Source of the DNA: Exiguobacterium alkaliphilum 12/1
GTDB lineage: Bacteria > Bacillota > Bacilli > Exiguobacteriales > Exiguobacteriaceae
Length of the DNA stretch: 64,000 nucleotides
NCBI RefSeq assembly: GCF_000714435.1
Contig: NZ_JJMW01000069.1
Location: 124,001-188,000, forward strand
Direction of reading: 5' to 3'
Shown here: one piece after another, positions 17,212 through 25,549 of the stretch
Position numbering within the stretch: the stretch's first letter is position 1
How the letters are laid out: each line of letters begins with the position of its first letter
Position numbers and translations under genes: made by a program
The notes under the pieces: generated by a model
What the model was told of the DNA's origin: nothing
Seen by the model: the letters and a program-made list of their open reading frames with translations, nothing else
The model's database searches: none

Positions 17212-18207
17212 TTACAGAATCGTTTTTGATGCATAGAGCGTCTCACCGAACTCGGCATACGCCTGCTCATAACGGCGAAGCGACGACTCCTTATGCATGC
17301 ACGTGACGTTCATGCGCTCGATTGGGGTCATGTCTTCCGCATACGTCTTCAAAACATGGGCGTTCCGGAGCATCGACGGTGTGACCGAGCGGGCGAGACC
17401 GCTCCGTTCGTTCAACTGGCGCATCATTTTCGTGATCATGACGATCGTCAGCTGCTTCGGCTGGTTCTTCGCATACACCCAGCGGAACGTCATCCGGGCG
17501 AAATCGAACGAGACGAAGACGGGGTCGTCCGAGTACCAGCGCGGGCGCACCGGTGTCGGGATGTCGGCGAGATAGTTCATGAGGAGCGACTGGTCCGCTT
17601 GGCTGAGTTTCAACGTGAATTTGTTGCCGAGCCGGTCGTAGACGTCGAACGCATGGCTCGCGAGATGCAAATCATTCATTCGCAGCCGGATGATATGGTG
17701 GACGCGGAGCCCGTATTTATAGAAGAGCGTCACAATCAGCTCATTCCGGTTAACAAGATACGGATGCGCTTGCAGTTGGTTCTCGCTCAATCCTTTCGTC
17801 GAACGAATCGTCTTGACGAGCCGGTCGAACTCCGTCTCGAGTGCGATTTGGTCAATCGTCAGCGTATGCGCCGGTTGCGCGTAGTGGAGCATCTTTTTAC
17901 GGAGCGGGTTCAAAAACGTCGTCAAGCTGTTGATGACCGTGACGATGCGGGCGACCGTCGCCTGTTGGTACAGTTTCTCTTCGATGAGGAAGTCGTTGAC
18001 GAACGTCTTCCACGATTCGAGCGGGACGGCGAGCCAGTCGTTCGGTGTGTCGAGTTCGACGTTATGGTCACGGAAGTATTTATGGACGTCGATCAAGTCG
18101 TAGCGGTAGCGTTTCAGCGTCGACGGTTGCCGTCCGCTCGCCCCGAGGTGATACAAATACGTCTCGATGTATTCCGGGAGTGGATAATCTTTCGTTCGTT
18201 TCGTCAT
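17212..18207 (-). CDS. Tyrosine recombinase/phage-integrase family protein with altered active site
   Basis: 331 residues. The N-terminal SAM-like core-binding domain (~10-110) and the C-terminal catalytic domain (~125-331) are both present. Catalytic residues by alignment to the XerC/D pattern: R168 (GLR), K196, then S278-x-x-R281 where HxxR is expected, H305, and Y313 as nucleophile. The first His of HxxR is therefore Ser, and the next His is Asn (LRN). No excisionase, attachment repeat or cargo genes are adjacent. It may be a domesticated or stand-alone recombinase. GGAGGAAC precedes ATG 18207. Confidence 0.8.
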   Translation of the reverse strand: MTKRTKDYPLPEYIETYLYHLGASGRQPSTLKRYRYDLIDVHKYFRDHNVELDTPNDWLAVPLESWKTFVNDFLIEEKLYQQATVARIVTVINSLTTFLNPLRKKMLHYAQPAHTLTIDQIALETEFDRLVKTIRSTKGLSENQLQAHPYLVNRNELIVTLFYKYGLRVHHIIRLRMNDLHLASHAFDVYDRLGNKFTLKLSQADQSLLMNYLADIPTPVRPRWYSDDPVFVSFDFARMTFRWVYAKNQPKQLTIVMITKMMRQLNERSGLARSVTPSMLRNAHVLKTYAEDMTPIERMNVTCMHKESSLRRYEQAYAEFGETLYASKTIL

Positions 18208-18305
18208 CGTCGTTCCTCCTTCTCTTCTTATCGTACCACAAACGGACGTTCTCCATTCCTCGATTCGTGGTAAGATGGGAGGTGAGATTCAAAAAGGAAT
18301 GAGGA

Positions 18306-19556
18306 ATGGATATGCAACGAGAGAAAGTAATCATCGTCGGCTGTCAGCTACCGACGGTCGATGATTGGACATATGAACAGTCGATGGGCGAGCTCGTCGA
18401 ACTCGTCGACACCGCGAAGGGTGAAGTCGTCGCGAGACTCGATCAAAAGCGGCAACAAGTCGACCGCCGCACGTTCATCGGCAAAGGGAAAATCGAAGAG
18501 CTCGCCATGCTCGTCGAACAGTTCGAGCCGGACATCGTCATCTTCAACGCTGAGCTGTCACCGGCGCAATCGAAGAACATCCGCATCTCGCTGAACGATC
18601 CCGAAGAGATGAAATTGATTGACCGGACCCAGCTCATCCTCGACATTTTCGCAGGACGCGCCCAATCGAAAGAAGGGAAGCTCCAAGTCGAGCTCGCACA
18701 GATGAACTATCTGTTGCCACGCCTAATCGGACAGGGCACGCAGTTGTCACGTCTTGGAGGCGGCATCGGGACACGCGGACCGGGTGAGACGAAACTCGAA
18801 TCGGACCGTCGTCACATCAAGCGTCGAATCGATGAGATCTCGAAGCAACTCGAAGGGACCGTCGCGCACCGTGACCGTTACCGAGAACGCCGGAAAGAGA
18901 ACCGCGTCTTCCAAATCGCCCTCGTCGGATATACGAACGCCGGGAAGTCGACAATCTTTAACCGTTTGACCGAGGCGGACACGTATGAGCAAGACGAACT
19001 GTTCGCGACGCTCGATCCGCTCACACGTGAGCTCGAACTGCCGCGGGGCGGAAAAGTGCTCATTACCGACACGGTCGGATTCATCCGCGACTTGCCGACG
19101 AAACTCGTCGCGGCGTTCCGGTCGACACTCGAAGAAGTCGTCGGGGCTGACTTGGTGCTACACGTCATCGACGCGTCGAACCCGCACTACTTGAACCAAA
19201 TCGACACGACGAACTCCGTTCTTTCAGAGCTTGGGGCGAGCGAGGTGCCGCAACTCGAGGTGTACAACAAGAAAGACCGGTTGACCGAGGACTTCCTCGG
19301 TGGGCCGCTCCTCATCTCGGCGATTGACCCGAGCGACATCGAGACGCTCATCGGCGCGGTCGAAGATAAGATTTGTGACGTGTTGACGCGCGTCCACGTC
19401 GTCTTGCCGGTCAGTTCGTTCGAGCACTATCATCCGGCGAAAGAGGCGATGTATCGGCTTGAAGAGAAGTTTTTAGATGACGGTTCGGTCGAACTCGTCG
19501 GATATATGAGAGAAGACACGCGTCTATATGCGACGCTGAAACAATTTGAGGTGTGA
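18306..19556 (+). CDS. hflX: GTPase HflX
   Basis: 416 residues. The N-terminal HflX domain (GQDxxR-like nucleotide region, DRRTFIGKGKIEEL), coiled linker (~160-195) and GTPase domain are all present: G1 GYTNAGKSTIFN (~203-214), G3 DTVGFIRDLP, G4 NKKD. HflX binds the 50S subunit and splits stalled or hibernating ribosomes under stress. Equivalent to B. subtilis ynbA, next to ynbB. ATG 18306 or the ATG at 18312 may be used; both share a GGAATGAGG region. Confidence 0.95.
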   Translation: MDMQREKVIIVGCQLPTVDDWTYEQSMGELVELVDTAKGEVVARLDQKRQQVDRRTFIGKGKIEELAMLVEQFEPDIVIFNAELSPAQSKNIRISLNDPEEMKLIDRTQLILDIFAGRAQSKEGKLQVELAQMNYLLPRLIGQGTQLSRLGGGIGTRGPGETKLESDRRHIKRRIDEISKQLEGTVAHRDRYRERRKENRVFQIALVGYTNAGKSTIFNRLTEADTYEQDELFATLDPLTRELELPRGGKVLITDTVGFIRDLPTKLVAAFRSTLEEVVGADLVLHVIDASNPHYLNQIDTTNSVLSELGASEVPQLEVYNKKDRLTEDFLGGPLLISAIDPSDIETLIGAVEDKICDVLTRVHVVLPVSSFEHYHPAKEAMYRLEEKFLDDGSVELVGYMREDTRLYATLKQFEV

Positions 19557-19559
19557 CGT

Positions 19560-20855
19560 ATGTGGCAGGAAAAGATTGAACATTATGAAGAGATTGCGCC
19601 GTTCGTGAAAGCAGCGGAAGCGCGAATCAAACCATTCGTGGAACGAATCGAGGAGACGGCGGAATACAATCAGTTCCGCGTCCTCGAATCGTTCAAAAAA
19701 CATAAAGTGTCGGATTTCCATTTCAATCCGACGACGGGCTACGGCTATGACGACATCGGTCGGGATACGCTCGAAGCCATCTATGCCGACGTGTTCGGTG
19801 CCGAGCTCGCGCTCTGCCGGCCACAAATCATCTCAGGGACGCACGCCATCGGGATTGCCTTGTTCGGTGTGCTCTTGCCTGGAGACGAGTTGCTCTATAT
19901 CACCGGGAAGCCATACGACACGCTCGAGGAAATCGTCGGGATTCGCGGCGATGGTCGCGGTTCATTGAAAGAGCTCGGCGTGACGTATGACAAAGTCGAA
20001 CTGAAAGACGACCGGATTGACGTCGATACCGTCATCGCGCGGATTCGTCCCGAGACGAAGCTCGTCGGCATCCAGCGCTCAAAAGGCTACGCCAACCGGC
20101 GCAGCATCCCGGTGCAGGAGATTGGGGAGGCGATTACAAATATCAAGGCGGCCCATCCGCACGTGTTCGTCTTCGTCGACAACTGTTACGGCGAGTTCGT
20201 CGAGACGTTGGAGCCGACACATGTCGGAGCCGACCTCATGGCCGGTTCCCTCATTAAGAACCCGGGAGGCGGGCTTGCGAAGACGGGCGGCTATATCGCC
20301 GGGACACGTGAACTCGTGGAGCGTTGTTCGTTCCGAATGACGACCCCTGGTATCGGCAGCGAGGCCGGCCCGTCGCTCTATTCGCTCCAAGAGATGTACC
20401 AAGGCTTCTATATGGCCCCGCACACGGTCGCCCAGGCGTTGAAAGGGGCGCATCTGTCAGCAAGCCTGCTCGCGTTGCTCGGTTTCGAGACGACGCCGCA
20501 CCACGCCGAGCGTCGGACCGATTTGATTCAATCGGTGACGTTCCGAGACCGCGACAAGATGATCGCTTTCTGCCAAAGCATCCAGATGGCCTCGCCCGTG
20601 AACGCGCATGCGCTCCCGGTGCCGGCGTATATGCCAGGCTATGAGGATGACGTCATCATGGCGGCCGGGACGTTCATCCAAGGGTCGTCGATCGAGCTAT
20701 CAGCCGATGGACCGCTCCGCGCACCGTATACGGCTTACGTTCAAGGCGGCTTGACGTATGCGCATGTCAAGGTCGCATTGATGCTCGCCTTGAGCCAGTT
20801 ACGCACGAAAGGACTCGTCACGTTTGACCAGACTAAACTCACAACTGCATTGTAA
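19560..20855 (+). CDS. ynbB: PLP-dependent YnbB family protein (methionine gamma-lyase-like, aluminium-resistance family)
   Basis: 431 residues of the Met gamma-lyase/cystathionine-type PLP fold. Conserved features: SGTHAIGIALFGVLLPGDEL, FVDNCYGEFVE, and the PLP lysine in SLIKNPGGGLAKTGGY. The family has been called aluminium resistance protein, but its reaction is not settled. It starts 3 bases after the hflX stop and ends about 95 bases before glnR, giving the conserved hflX-ynbB-glnR-glnA order. Confidence 0.9.
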   Translation: MWQEKIEHYEEIAPFVKAAEARIKPFVERIEETAEYNQFRVLESFKKHKVSDFHFNPTTGYGYDDIGRDTLEAIYADVFGAELALCRPQIISGTHAIGIALFGVLLPGDELLYITGKPYDTLEEIVGIRGDGRGSLKELGVTYDKVELKDDRIDVDTVIARIRPETKLVGIQRSKGYANRRSIPVQEIGEAITNIKAAHPHVFVFVDNCYGEFVETLEPTHVGADLMAGSLIKNPGGGLAKTGGYIAGTRELVERCSFRMTTPGIGSEAGPSLYSLQEMYQGFYMAPHTVAQALKGAHLSASLLALLGFETTPHHAERRTDLIQSVTFRDRDKMIAFCQSIQMASPVNAHALPVPAYMPGYEDDVIMAAGTFIQGSSIELSADGPLRAPYTAYVQGGLTYAHVKVALMLALSQLRTKGLVTFDQTKLTTAL

Positions 20856-20866
20856 CCGAAATGTCA

Positions 20867-20883
20867 TGTTAACTTTCTTAACA
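20867..20883 (+). promoter_or_regulatory. GlnR/TnrA operator 1
   Basis: TGTTA-ACTTTCT-TAACA is a perfect match to TGTNA-N7-TNACA. It is centred at 20875, five bases upstream of the glnR -35 hexamer. Confidence 0.9.
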
Positions 20884-20887
20884 TCTC

Positions 20888-20916
20888 TTGACAGGAAAAG
20901 TGTCATGTATTATTCT
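20888..20916 (+). promoter_or_regulatory. glnRA promoter
   Basis: TTGACA (20888-20893), a 17-base spacer and TATTCT (20911-20916). Confidence 0.85.
20889..20905 (+). promoter_or_regulatory. GlnR-type operator 2 overlapping the -35
   Basis: TGACA-GGAAAAG-TGTCA has the same 5+7+5 dyad geometry as operator 1, centred 22 bases (about two helical turns) downstream. It covers the -35 hexamer, a typical arrangement for autorepression. Confidence 0.7.
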
Positions 20917-20948
20917 CACAGTGTAAGACAGCAAAGGAGGGGTAAGGG

Positions 20949-21353
20949 ATGGCCGATCAATTTCGTCGCTCCAACCCGTTGTTTCCGATTGGAATCGTCC
21001 AAGATTTAACGCAACTGACAGGTAGGCAGATTCGGTATTATGAAGAACAGGGTCTGATTTCGCCTAGTCGGACGGAATCGAAACGACGACTTTATTCCTT
21101 CAATGATGTCGAACGTCTACTCGCGATCAAGGACTTCATCGACCAAGGGTTCAACTTGGCGGCGATTCGCCACATGTTGGACAATGAAGAGCCGAAAGAG
21201 GCGGAAGCTTCCGCCGCACCGGCACCGGTCAGTGATGCGCCGAAAATCTCGGAAAAAGAATTGCATCAACTGTTAAAGACACAACTGCAAGAAGCCGGAC
21301 GCTTCAATAAGACATCGCTCATCCAAGGTGAGCTTTCGCGCTTTTATCGCTGA
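20949..21353 (+). CDS. glnR: Nitrogen regulator GlnR (MerR family)
   Basis: 134 residues. A MerR-type winged HTH (~10-78) with [18 protein letters not shown] and [24 protein letters not shown]. The short C-terminal tail ([35 protein letters not shown]) is the segment through which feedback-inhibited glutamine synthetase stimulates DNA binding. GlnR represses glnRA under nitrogen excess; two operators lie at its own promoter. AAAGGAGGGG precedes ATG 20949. Confidence 0.96.
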   Translation: MADQFRRSNPLFPIGIVQDLTQLTGRQIRYYEEQGLISPSRTESKRRLYSFNDVERLLAIKDFIDQGFNLAAIRHMLDNEEPKEAEASAAPAPVSDAPKISEKELHQLLKTQLQEAGRFNKTSLIQGELSRFYR

Positions 21354-21399
21354 CGGCAACACATCAACCATTACACAATGTGAGAGGGGACATTTCACC

Positions 21400-22740
21400 A
21401 TGGCCAGAAAAACGTTCACAAAAGAAGACATTAAACGGATCGCACAAGAAGAGGACGTACGCTTTATTCGTCTTCAATTCACAGACATCCTCGGAACAAT
21501 CAAAAACGTCGAGGTGCCAATCAGCCAATTGGACAAAGCACTCGACAACAAGATGATGTTCGACGGTTCTTCAATCGAAGGTTTCGTCCGCATCGAGGAG
21601 TCAGACATGTACCTTTATCCAGACCTTAACACGTGGGTTGTCTTCCCGTGGACAGATGGCAGCGGAAAAGTCGCCCGCTTGATTTGTGATATTTATAACC
21701 CAGACGGCACACCGTTCAGCGGTGACCCGCGAGGTACGCTCAAACGCAACCTTGAGCACATGCAAAAGCTTGGCTTCACAGCGTTCAACGTCGGTCCTGA
21801 GCCAGAGTTCTTCCTCTTCAAAAAGGATTTGAACGGTCAACCGACGCTCGAATTGAACGACCAAGGCGGCTACTTCGACTTGGCGCCGGTCGACCTCGGT
21901 GAGAACTGCCGTAAAGAGATCGTCATCGAGCTTGAGAACATGGGCTTTGAAATCGAAGCGTCACACCACGAAGTCGCACCAGGGCAACACGAGATCGACT
22001 TCAAATATGCGGATGCCGTGACGACAGCCGATAACATCCAAACGTTCAAGCTCGTCGTCAAGACGATTGCGGCGAAGTACGGTCTTCACGCGACGTTCAT
22101 GCCGAAGCCGCTCTTCGGCGTCAACGGTTCAGGGATGCACGCGAACATGTCGCTCTTCAAAGGCGACACGAACGTCTTCTACGACCCGAACGGCGACATG
22201 GAACTCTCGGATACGGCACGTGCCTTCACGGCGGGAATCCTCGAGCACGCTCGTGCGTTCACGGCCATCTGTAACCCGACGGTCAACTCGTATAAGCGTC
22301 TCGTCCCAGGTTACGAAGCACCTTGCTACGTAGCGTGGAGCGCCCGCAACCGTTCACCACTCGTTCGTGTCCCGGCGGCCCGTGGCCTCTCGACGCGTAT
22401 CGAAGTACGTTCGGTCGACCCGGCGGCGAACCCGTACCTCGCGCTCTCGTCACTCTTGGCTTCAGGCCTCGACGGAATCGAGAAAGATTTGGTTGCTCCA
22501 AAACCGATCGACAGCAACATCTACGTGATGGACAAGCCTGAGCGTGTCGCGAACGGAATCGATGATCTTCCAGCGACGCTCTTCGACGCACTCGAAGTAC
22601 TTCGTGGCGACAAAGTCGTCATGGACTCACTCGGCGAGCATATCGGCGAACACTTCCTCGAATTGAAAGAGATCGAGTGGGACATGTTCCGTATGCAAGT
22701 GACAGAGTGGGAACGCGATCAGTATATGACGCTCTACTAA
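21400..22740 (+). CDS. glnA: Glutamine synthetase, type I-alpha
   Basis: 446 residues from ATG 21400 ([18 protein letters not shown]), close to the B. subtilis length of 444. AGAGGGGA lies about 10 bases upstream. Metal and substrate motifs are clear: [19 protein letters not shown], the ATP-region [14 protein letters not shown], and [28 protein letters not shown]. This alpha-type enzyme lacks the adenylylation insertion and is controlled by feedback inhibition and through GlnR. It is 46 bases after glnR, in one operon. Confidence 0.98.
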   Translation: MARKTFTKEDIKRIAQEEDVRFIRLQFTDILGTIKNVEVPISQLDKALDNKMMFDGSSIEGFVRIEESDMYLYPDLNTWVVFPWTDGSGKVARLICDIYNPDGTPFSGDPRGTLKRNLEHMQKLGFTAFNVGPEPEFFLFKKDLNGQPTLELNDQGGYFDLAPVDLGENCRKEIVIELENMGFEIEASHHEVAPGQHEIDFKYADAVTTADNIQTFKLVVKTIAAKYGLHATFMPKPLFGVNGSGMHANMSLFKGDTNVFYDPNGDMELSDTARAFTAGILEHARAFTAICNPTVNSYKRLVPGYEAPCYVAWSARNRSPLVRVPAARGLSTRIEVRSVDPAANPYLALSSLLASGLDGIEKDLVAPKPIDSNIYVMDKPERVANGIDDLPATLFDALEVLRGDKVVMDSLGEHIGEHFLELKEIEWDMFRMQVTEWERDQYMTLY

Positions 22741-22746
22741 TCCAAG

Positions 22747-22793
22747 CAAAAAAGCGCTCGTGCCTTCTTCGGAAAGCACGAGCGCTTTTTTTT
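22747..22793 (+). terminator. Terminator after glnRA
   Basis: AAAGCGCTCGTGC pairs with GCACGAGCGCTTT, followed by eight T. Confidence 0.92.
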
Positions 22794-22799
22794 GCGCGT

Positions 22800-22830
22800 T
22801 TAAAAGGACGTCCCCGAGTGGAGACGTCCT
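22800..22830 (-). terminator. Terminator for lexA-DUF2227 unit (minus strand)
   Basis: AGGACGTC (22805-22812) pairs with GACGTCCT (22823-22830); on the minus strand TTTT follows. Confidence 0.6.
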
Positions 22831-22832
22831 GA

Positions 22833-23273
22833 TTAGAACGCACGTTTGAAAAACGTGGACGTATAGTCGAGCGTCGTATGTAACGTCGTCGCGAACGTGA
22901 GCCCGAGGAAGAACGACAAGCCAAACTCGTCGAGCCAGGCGATCGCCGCCGTCTCGTACGGCGTGAACGTGAGTAGAATGACAAGCGGGAAACCGAGATA
23001 GATGACGCGAATCAAGTCGCTCAGTACCGGTAAGTGCGAAAGCAACGACCGGTGCGGCATGAGTTTCACGTAAGGCAACCAAAATCCACGGAGCGGCCCC
23101 CAACGGAAATAGGCGTCCGATTTCAAATCGAGGTCCGGGGAGAGCCAGAGCGTCCCGACGATCGCGCCGAGAAGGAGGGCGAGCGGGACATCGAGTTCAA
23201 TAAAAGGCGTGGCAATCGCTAAAGCTCCGATTGCCACGAAATTCGTACGCGTATGCGTCTTACCACTCGCCAT
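22833..23273 (-). CDS. DUF2227-type membrane protein with putative metal-binding residues
   Basis: 146 residues. Conserved elements: [11 protein letters not shown] at the start, LSPDLDLKSDAYFRWGPLRGFWLPY, MPHRSLLSH, and HTTLDY near the end. These His/Asp positions resemble a metal site in the DUF2227/YdjM-like membrane hydrolase families; activity is unproven. Two or three membrane helices are visible. Its ATG overlaps the lexA stop (TAATG), so it is translationally coupled to lexA and probably rises with the SOS response. Confidence 0.75.
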   Translation of the reverse strand: MASGKTHTRTNFVAIGALAIATPFIELDVPLALLLGAIVGTLWLSPDLDLKSDAYFRWGPLRGFWLPYVKLMPHRSLLSHLPVLSDLIRVIYLGFPLVILLTFTPYETAAIAWLDEFGLSFFLGLTFATTLHTTLDYTSTFFKRAF

Positions 23274-23893
23274 TAATGAATCGTCCGGTATACACCGATG
23301 ACCTTCCCTAAAATCGACACGTTATCAAAATACATCGCCTCGAGCTCGTCGTTCTCTGGTTGCAGTCTGATTTTCGAAGCTTCTTTATAGATGCGTTTGA
23401 CGGTCGCCTCGCCTTCGTCGGTCATCGCGACGACAATCTCTCCATTGTCGGCTGTGCTTTGTTGACGCACGAGCACCCGGTCTCCATCTAAGATTCCGGC
23501 GTTAACCATCGAATCTCCTGAGACAGAAAGCATATAGACGTTATCGGCGCCGACCATGTGTGTCGGGAGCGGGAAATGTTCTTCCACGTTCTCGATTGCA
23601 GTGATCGGTGTACCGGCCGTGACTTTCCCGATGACCGGGACGTACGTGACGGCGTCGTGGTCTTCGATGACGACCGTGTCATCGCTCAAAATCTCGATTG
23701 CCCGCGGTTTCGTCTTGTCACGGCGGATAAGGCCGCGCTTTTCAAGACGGTCCAAATGACCGTGGACGGTCGAGCTTGAGGCCAAACCGACGGCTTCGCC
23801 GATTTCACGGACCGAAGGCGGATAACCTTTGGTGCGGACCTCGTCTTTTATAAAATCAAGTATCTGCTGTTGTCTTGCTGACATTTTTTTCAA
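23273..23893 (-). CDS. lexA: SOS repressor LexA
   Basis: 206 residues. N-terminal winged HTH (~1-70, [29 protein letters not shown]) and C-terminal S24 latent protease domain. The Ala-Gly cleavage site is in [10 protein letters not shown], the catalytic Ser in SGDSMVNAG, and the catalytic Lys in EATVKRI. TTG 23893 is chosen because GAGGTG lies 7 bases upstream and the length then matches B. subtilis LexA. A perfect LexA box stands in its own promoter region. Confidence 0.97.
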   Translation of the reverse strand: MKKMSARQQQILDFIKDEVRTKGYPPSVREIGEAVGLASSSTVHGHLDRLEKRGLIRRDKTKPRAIEILSDDTVVIEDHDAVTYVPVIGKVTAGTPITAIENVEEHFPLPTHMVGADNVYMLSVSGDSMVNAGILDGDRVLVRQQSTADNGEIVVAMTDEGEATVKRIYKEASKIRLQPENDELEAMYFDNVSILGKVIGVYRTIH

Positions 23894-23978
23894 TGGAAGT
23901 CACCTCGATTATGTCGAATATCCTGCGAACGCATCCTATTCTTTATGGTCTAAGTTTAACATAGAACACATGAGCGCA

Positions 23979-23992
23979 CAAACATTCGTTCG
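23979..23992 (-). promoter_or_regulatory. LexA box at the lexA promoter
   Basis: On the minus strand the sequence is CGAACGAATGTTTG, a full match to CGAACRNRYGTTYG. It overlaps a weak -35-like TTGTGC of lexA. Confidence 0.88.
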
Positions 23993-24007
23993 TTTTTTTA
24001 GCTTGAC

Positions 24008-24021
24008 CGAACAGAAGTTCC
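24008..24021 (+). promoter_or_regulatory. LexA box, distal, in the lexA/sosA-like divergent region
   Basis: CGAACAGAAGTTCC, two mismatches to the 14-base consensus. Confidence 0.65.
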
Positions 24022-24045
24022 TGTTTTATGATGAGAACAGATAAA

Positions 24046-24059
24046 CGAACAAACGTTCT
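24046..24059 (+). promoter_or_regulatory. LexA box, proximal, before the SosA/YneA-like gene
   Basis: CGAACAAACGTTCT, one mismatch to the consensus. It lies 38 bases before the start codon. A third, weaker palindrome GGAACGTGTATTCC follows at 24062-24075. Confidence 0.82.
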
Positions 24060-24097
24060 TGGGAACGTGTATTCCTATGATACGGAGGCGAAATTTA

Positions 24098-24331
24098 ATG
24101 AAAGATACAGTGAATGGAATCATCTTAGTCGGATTGTTGGTAGTAGGGATGTTCGCATTTTTTATGGTCGGCGAAATGAGACAAGTGGACGTGGCGGCGC
24201 CGGTCGTCGAAGACACGCGCAGCATCGAGGCGGAAGTCGCCAAGACGGAAGCGGAGACGCTTGAAGCGCGCATCATCGCTGAGCGGGCTGAAAAGCAAGA
24301 GCGCAAGACGACTTGGTTCGCCTCGGAATAA
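24098..24331 (+). CDS. SosA/YneA-like SOS-induced membrane protein (putative division inhibitor)
   Basis: 77 residues from ATG 24098 (ACGGAGG upstream). An N-terminal membrane helix (~7-25, GIILVGLLVVGMFAFFMVG) is followed by an extracellular acidic helix-forming region (IEAEVAKTEAETLEARIIAERAEKQ) and the tail TTWFASE. There is no LysM domain, unlike B. subtilis YneA (about 105 residues). Size and shape recall Staphylococcus SosA, also encoded beside lexA. By position and LexA boxes it should block division during DNA damage (inference). Confidence 0.75.
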   Translation: MKDTVNGIILVGLLVVGMFAFFMVGEMRQVDVAAPVVEDTRSIEAEVAKTEAETLEARIIAERAEKQERKTTWFASE

Positions 24332-24373
24332 TCGTTTCTGTTTGCGAAACGCCCCCGTTCCTGTGTATCGTAG

Positions 24374-25048
<675 letters not shown>

Positions 25049-25108
25049 TTCCTCGCCGCTGATTTTGTACAGTAGAAGAACAAATTCAGTAGAGAGGGGG
25101 CGAGCCTG

Positions 25109-25342
25109 ATGCTAGCACCTGAACAGTTAGAACGAATCAATTTTCTCGCCAACAAAGCGAAGACAGACGGTCTGTCACAACAAGAGATGGACGAGCAACA
25201 AGCGCTTCGTCAGCAATATTTGAAAGCGTTCCGACAATCGTTCAAGTCCCAGATGATGGGCATGAAGGTGGTCGATCCGGAAGGAAACGACGTGACGCCA
25301 CAAAAACTAAAAGAAGAGCAAGATCGACAACGCTCCGAGTGA
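25109..25342 (+). CDS. ynzC: DUF896 family protein YnzC
   Basis: 77 residues with the family signature LERINFLANKAKTDGLSQQE and the closing region LRQQYLKAFRQSFKSQM. DUF896 proteins are small helical-hairpin proteins of unknown function, part of the SOS yneA operon in B. subtilis. It is the last gene of this operon and is followed by a strong hairpin. Confidence 0.93.
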   Translation: MLAPEQLERINFLANKAKTDGLSQQEMDEQQALRQQYLKAFRQSFKSQMMGMKVVDPEGNDVTPQKLKEEQDRQRSE

Positions 25343-25348
25343 CTTCGA

Positions 25349-25384
25349 ATGCACATCCTATTTCATATAGGATGTGCATGTTTG
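25349..25384 (+). terminator. Terminator after the SOS operon
   Basis: A perfect 13-base stem, ATGCACATCCTAT (25349-25361) with ATAGGATGTGCAT (25367-25379), followed by GTTTGTT. The stem is strong but the T tract is poor. Confidence 0.7.
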
Positions 25385-25438
25385 TTATACACGAACATGG
25401 ATAAGGTTCGACGATTGACGGGTAAACAAAGCGAAGGA

Positions 25439-25452
25439 AGTAAACGATTTCA
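25439..25452 (+). promoter_or_regulatory. CcpA cre-like site upstream of tkt
   Basis: AGTAAACGATTTCA matches the cre consensus TGWNANCGNTNWCA at all but the first base. It lies about 30 bases upstream of the putative tkt -35. Confidence 0.45.
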
Positions 25453-25478
25453 ATCAATGTGTTATACTAATTAATTAG

Positions 25479-25507
25479 TTGTGACACACGAATGAGTGTG
25501 CTAAAAT
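25479..25507 (+). promoter_or_regulatory. Putative tkt promoter
   Basis: TTGTGA (25479-25484), a 17-base spacer and TAAAAT (25502-25507). A second -10-like TATACT lies at 25463. Confidence 0.55.
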
Positions 25508-25549
25508 ATGACGGGTAGAAACTTTGTAACAACAGAGAGGATGAAATTA

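Noticed and set aside
17293-18273. Long plus-strand open frame (about 326 codons)
   Set aside because: It mirrors the tyrosine recombinase on the other strand. The product is Arg/Asp/Val-rich with no domain and is explained by codon bias.
24333-24351. Hairpin between the SosA-like gene and yneB as a terminator
   Set aside because: CGTTTC/GAAACG stem is short and has no T run; the genes are likely one operon.
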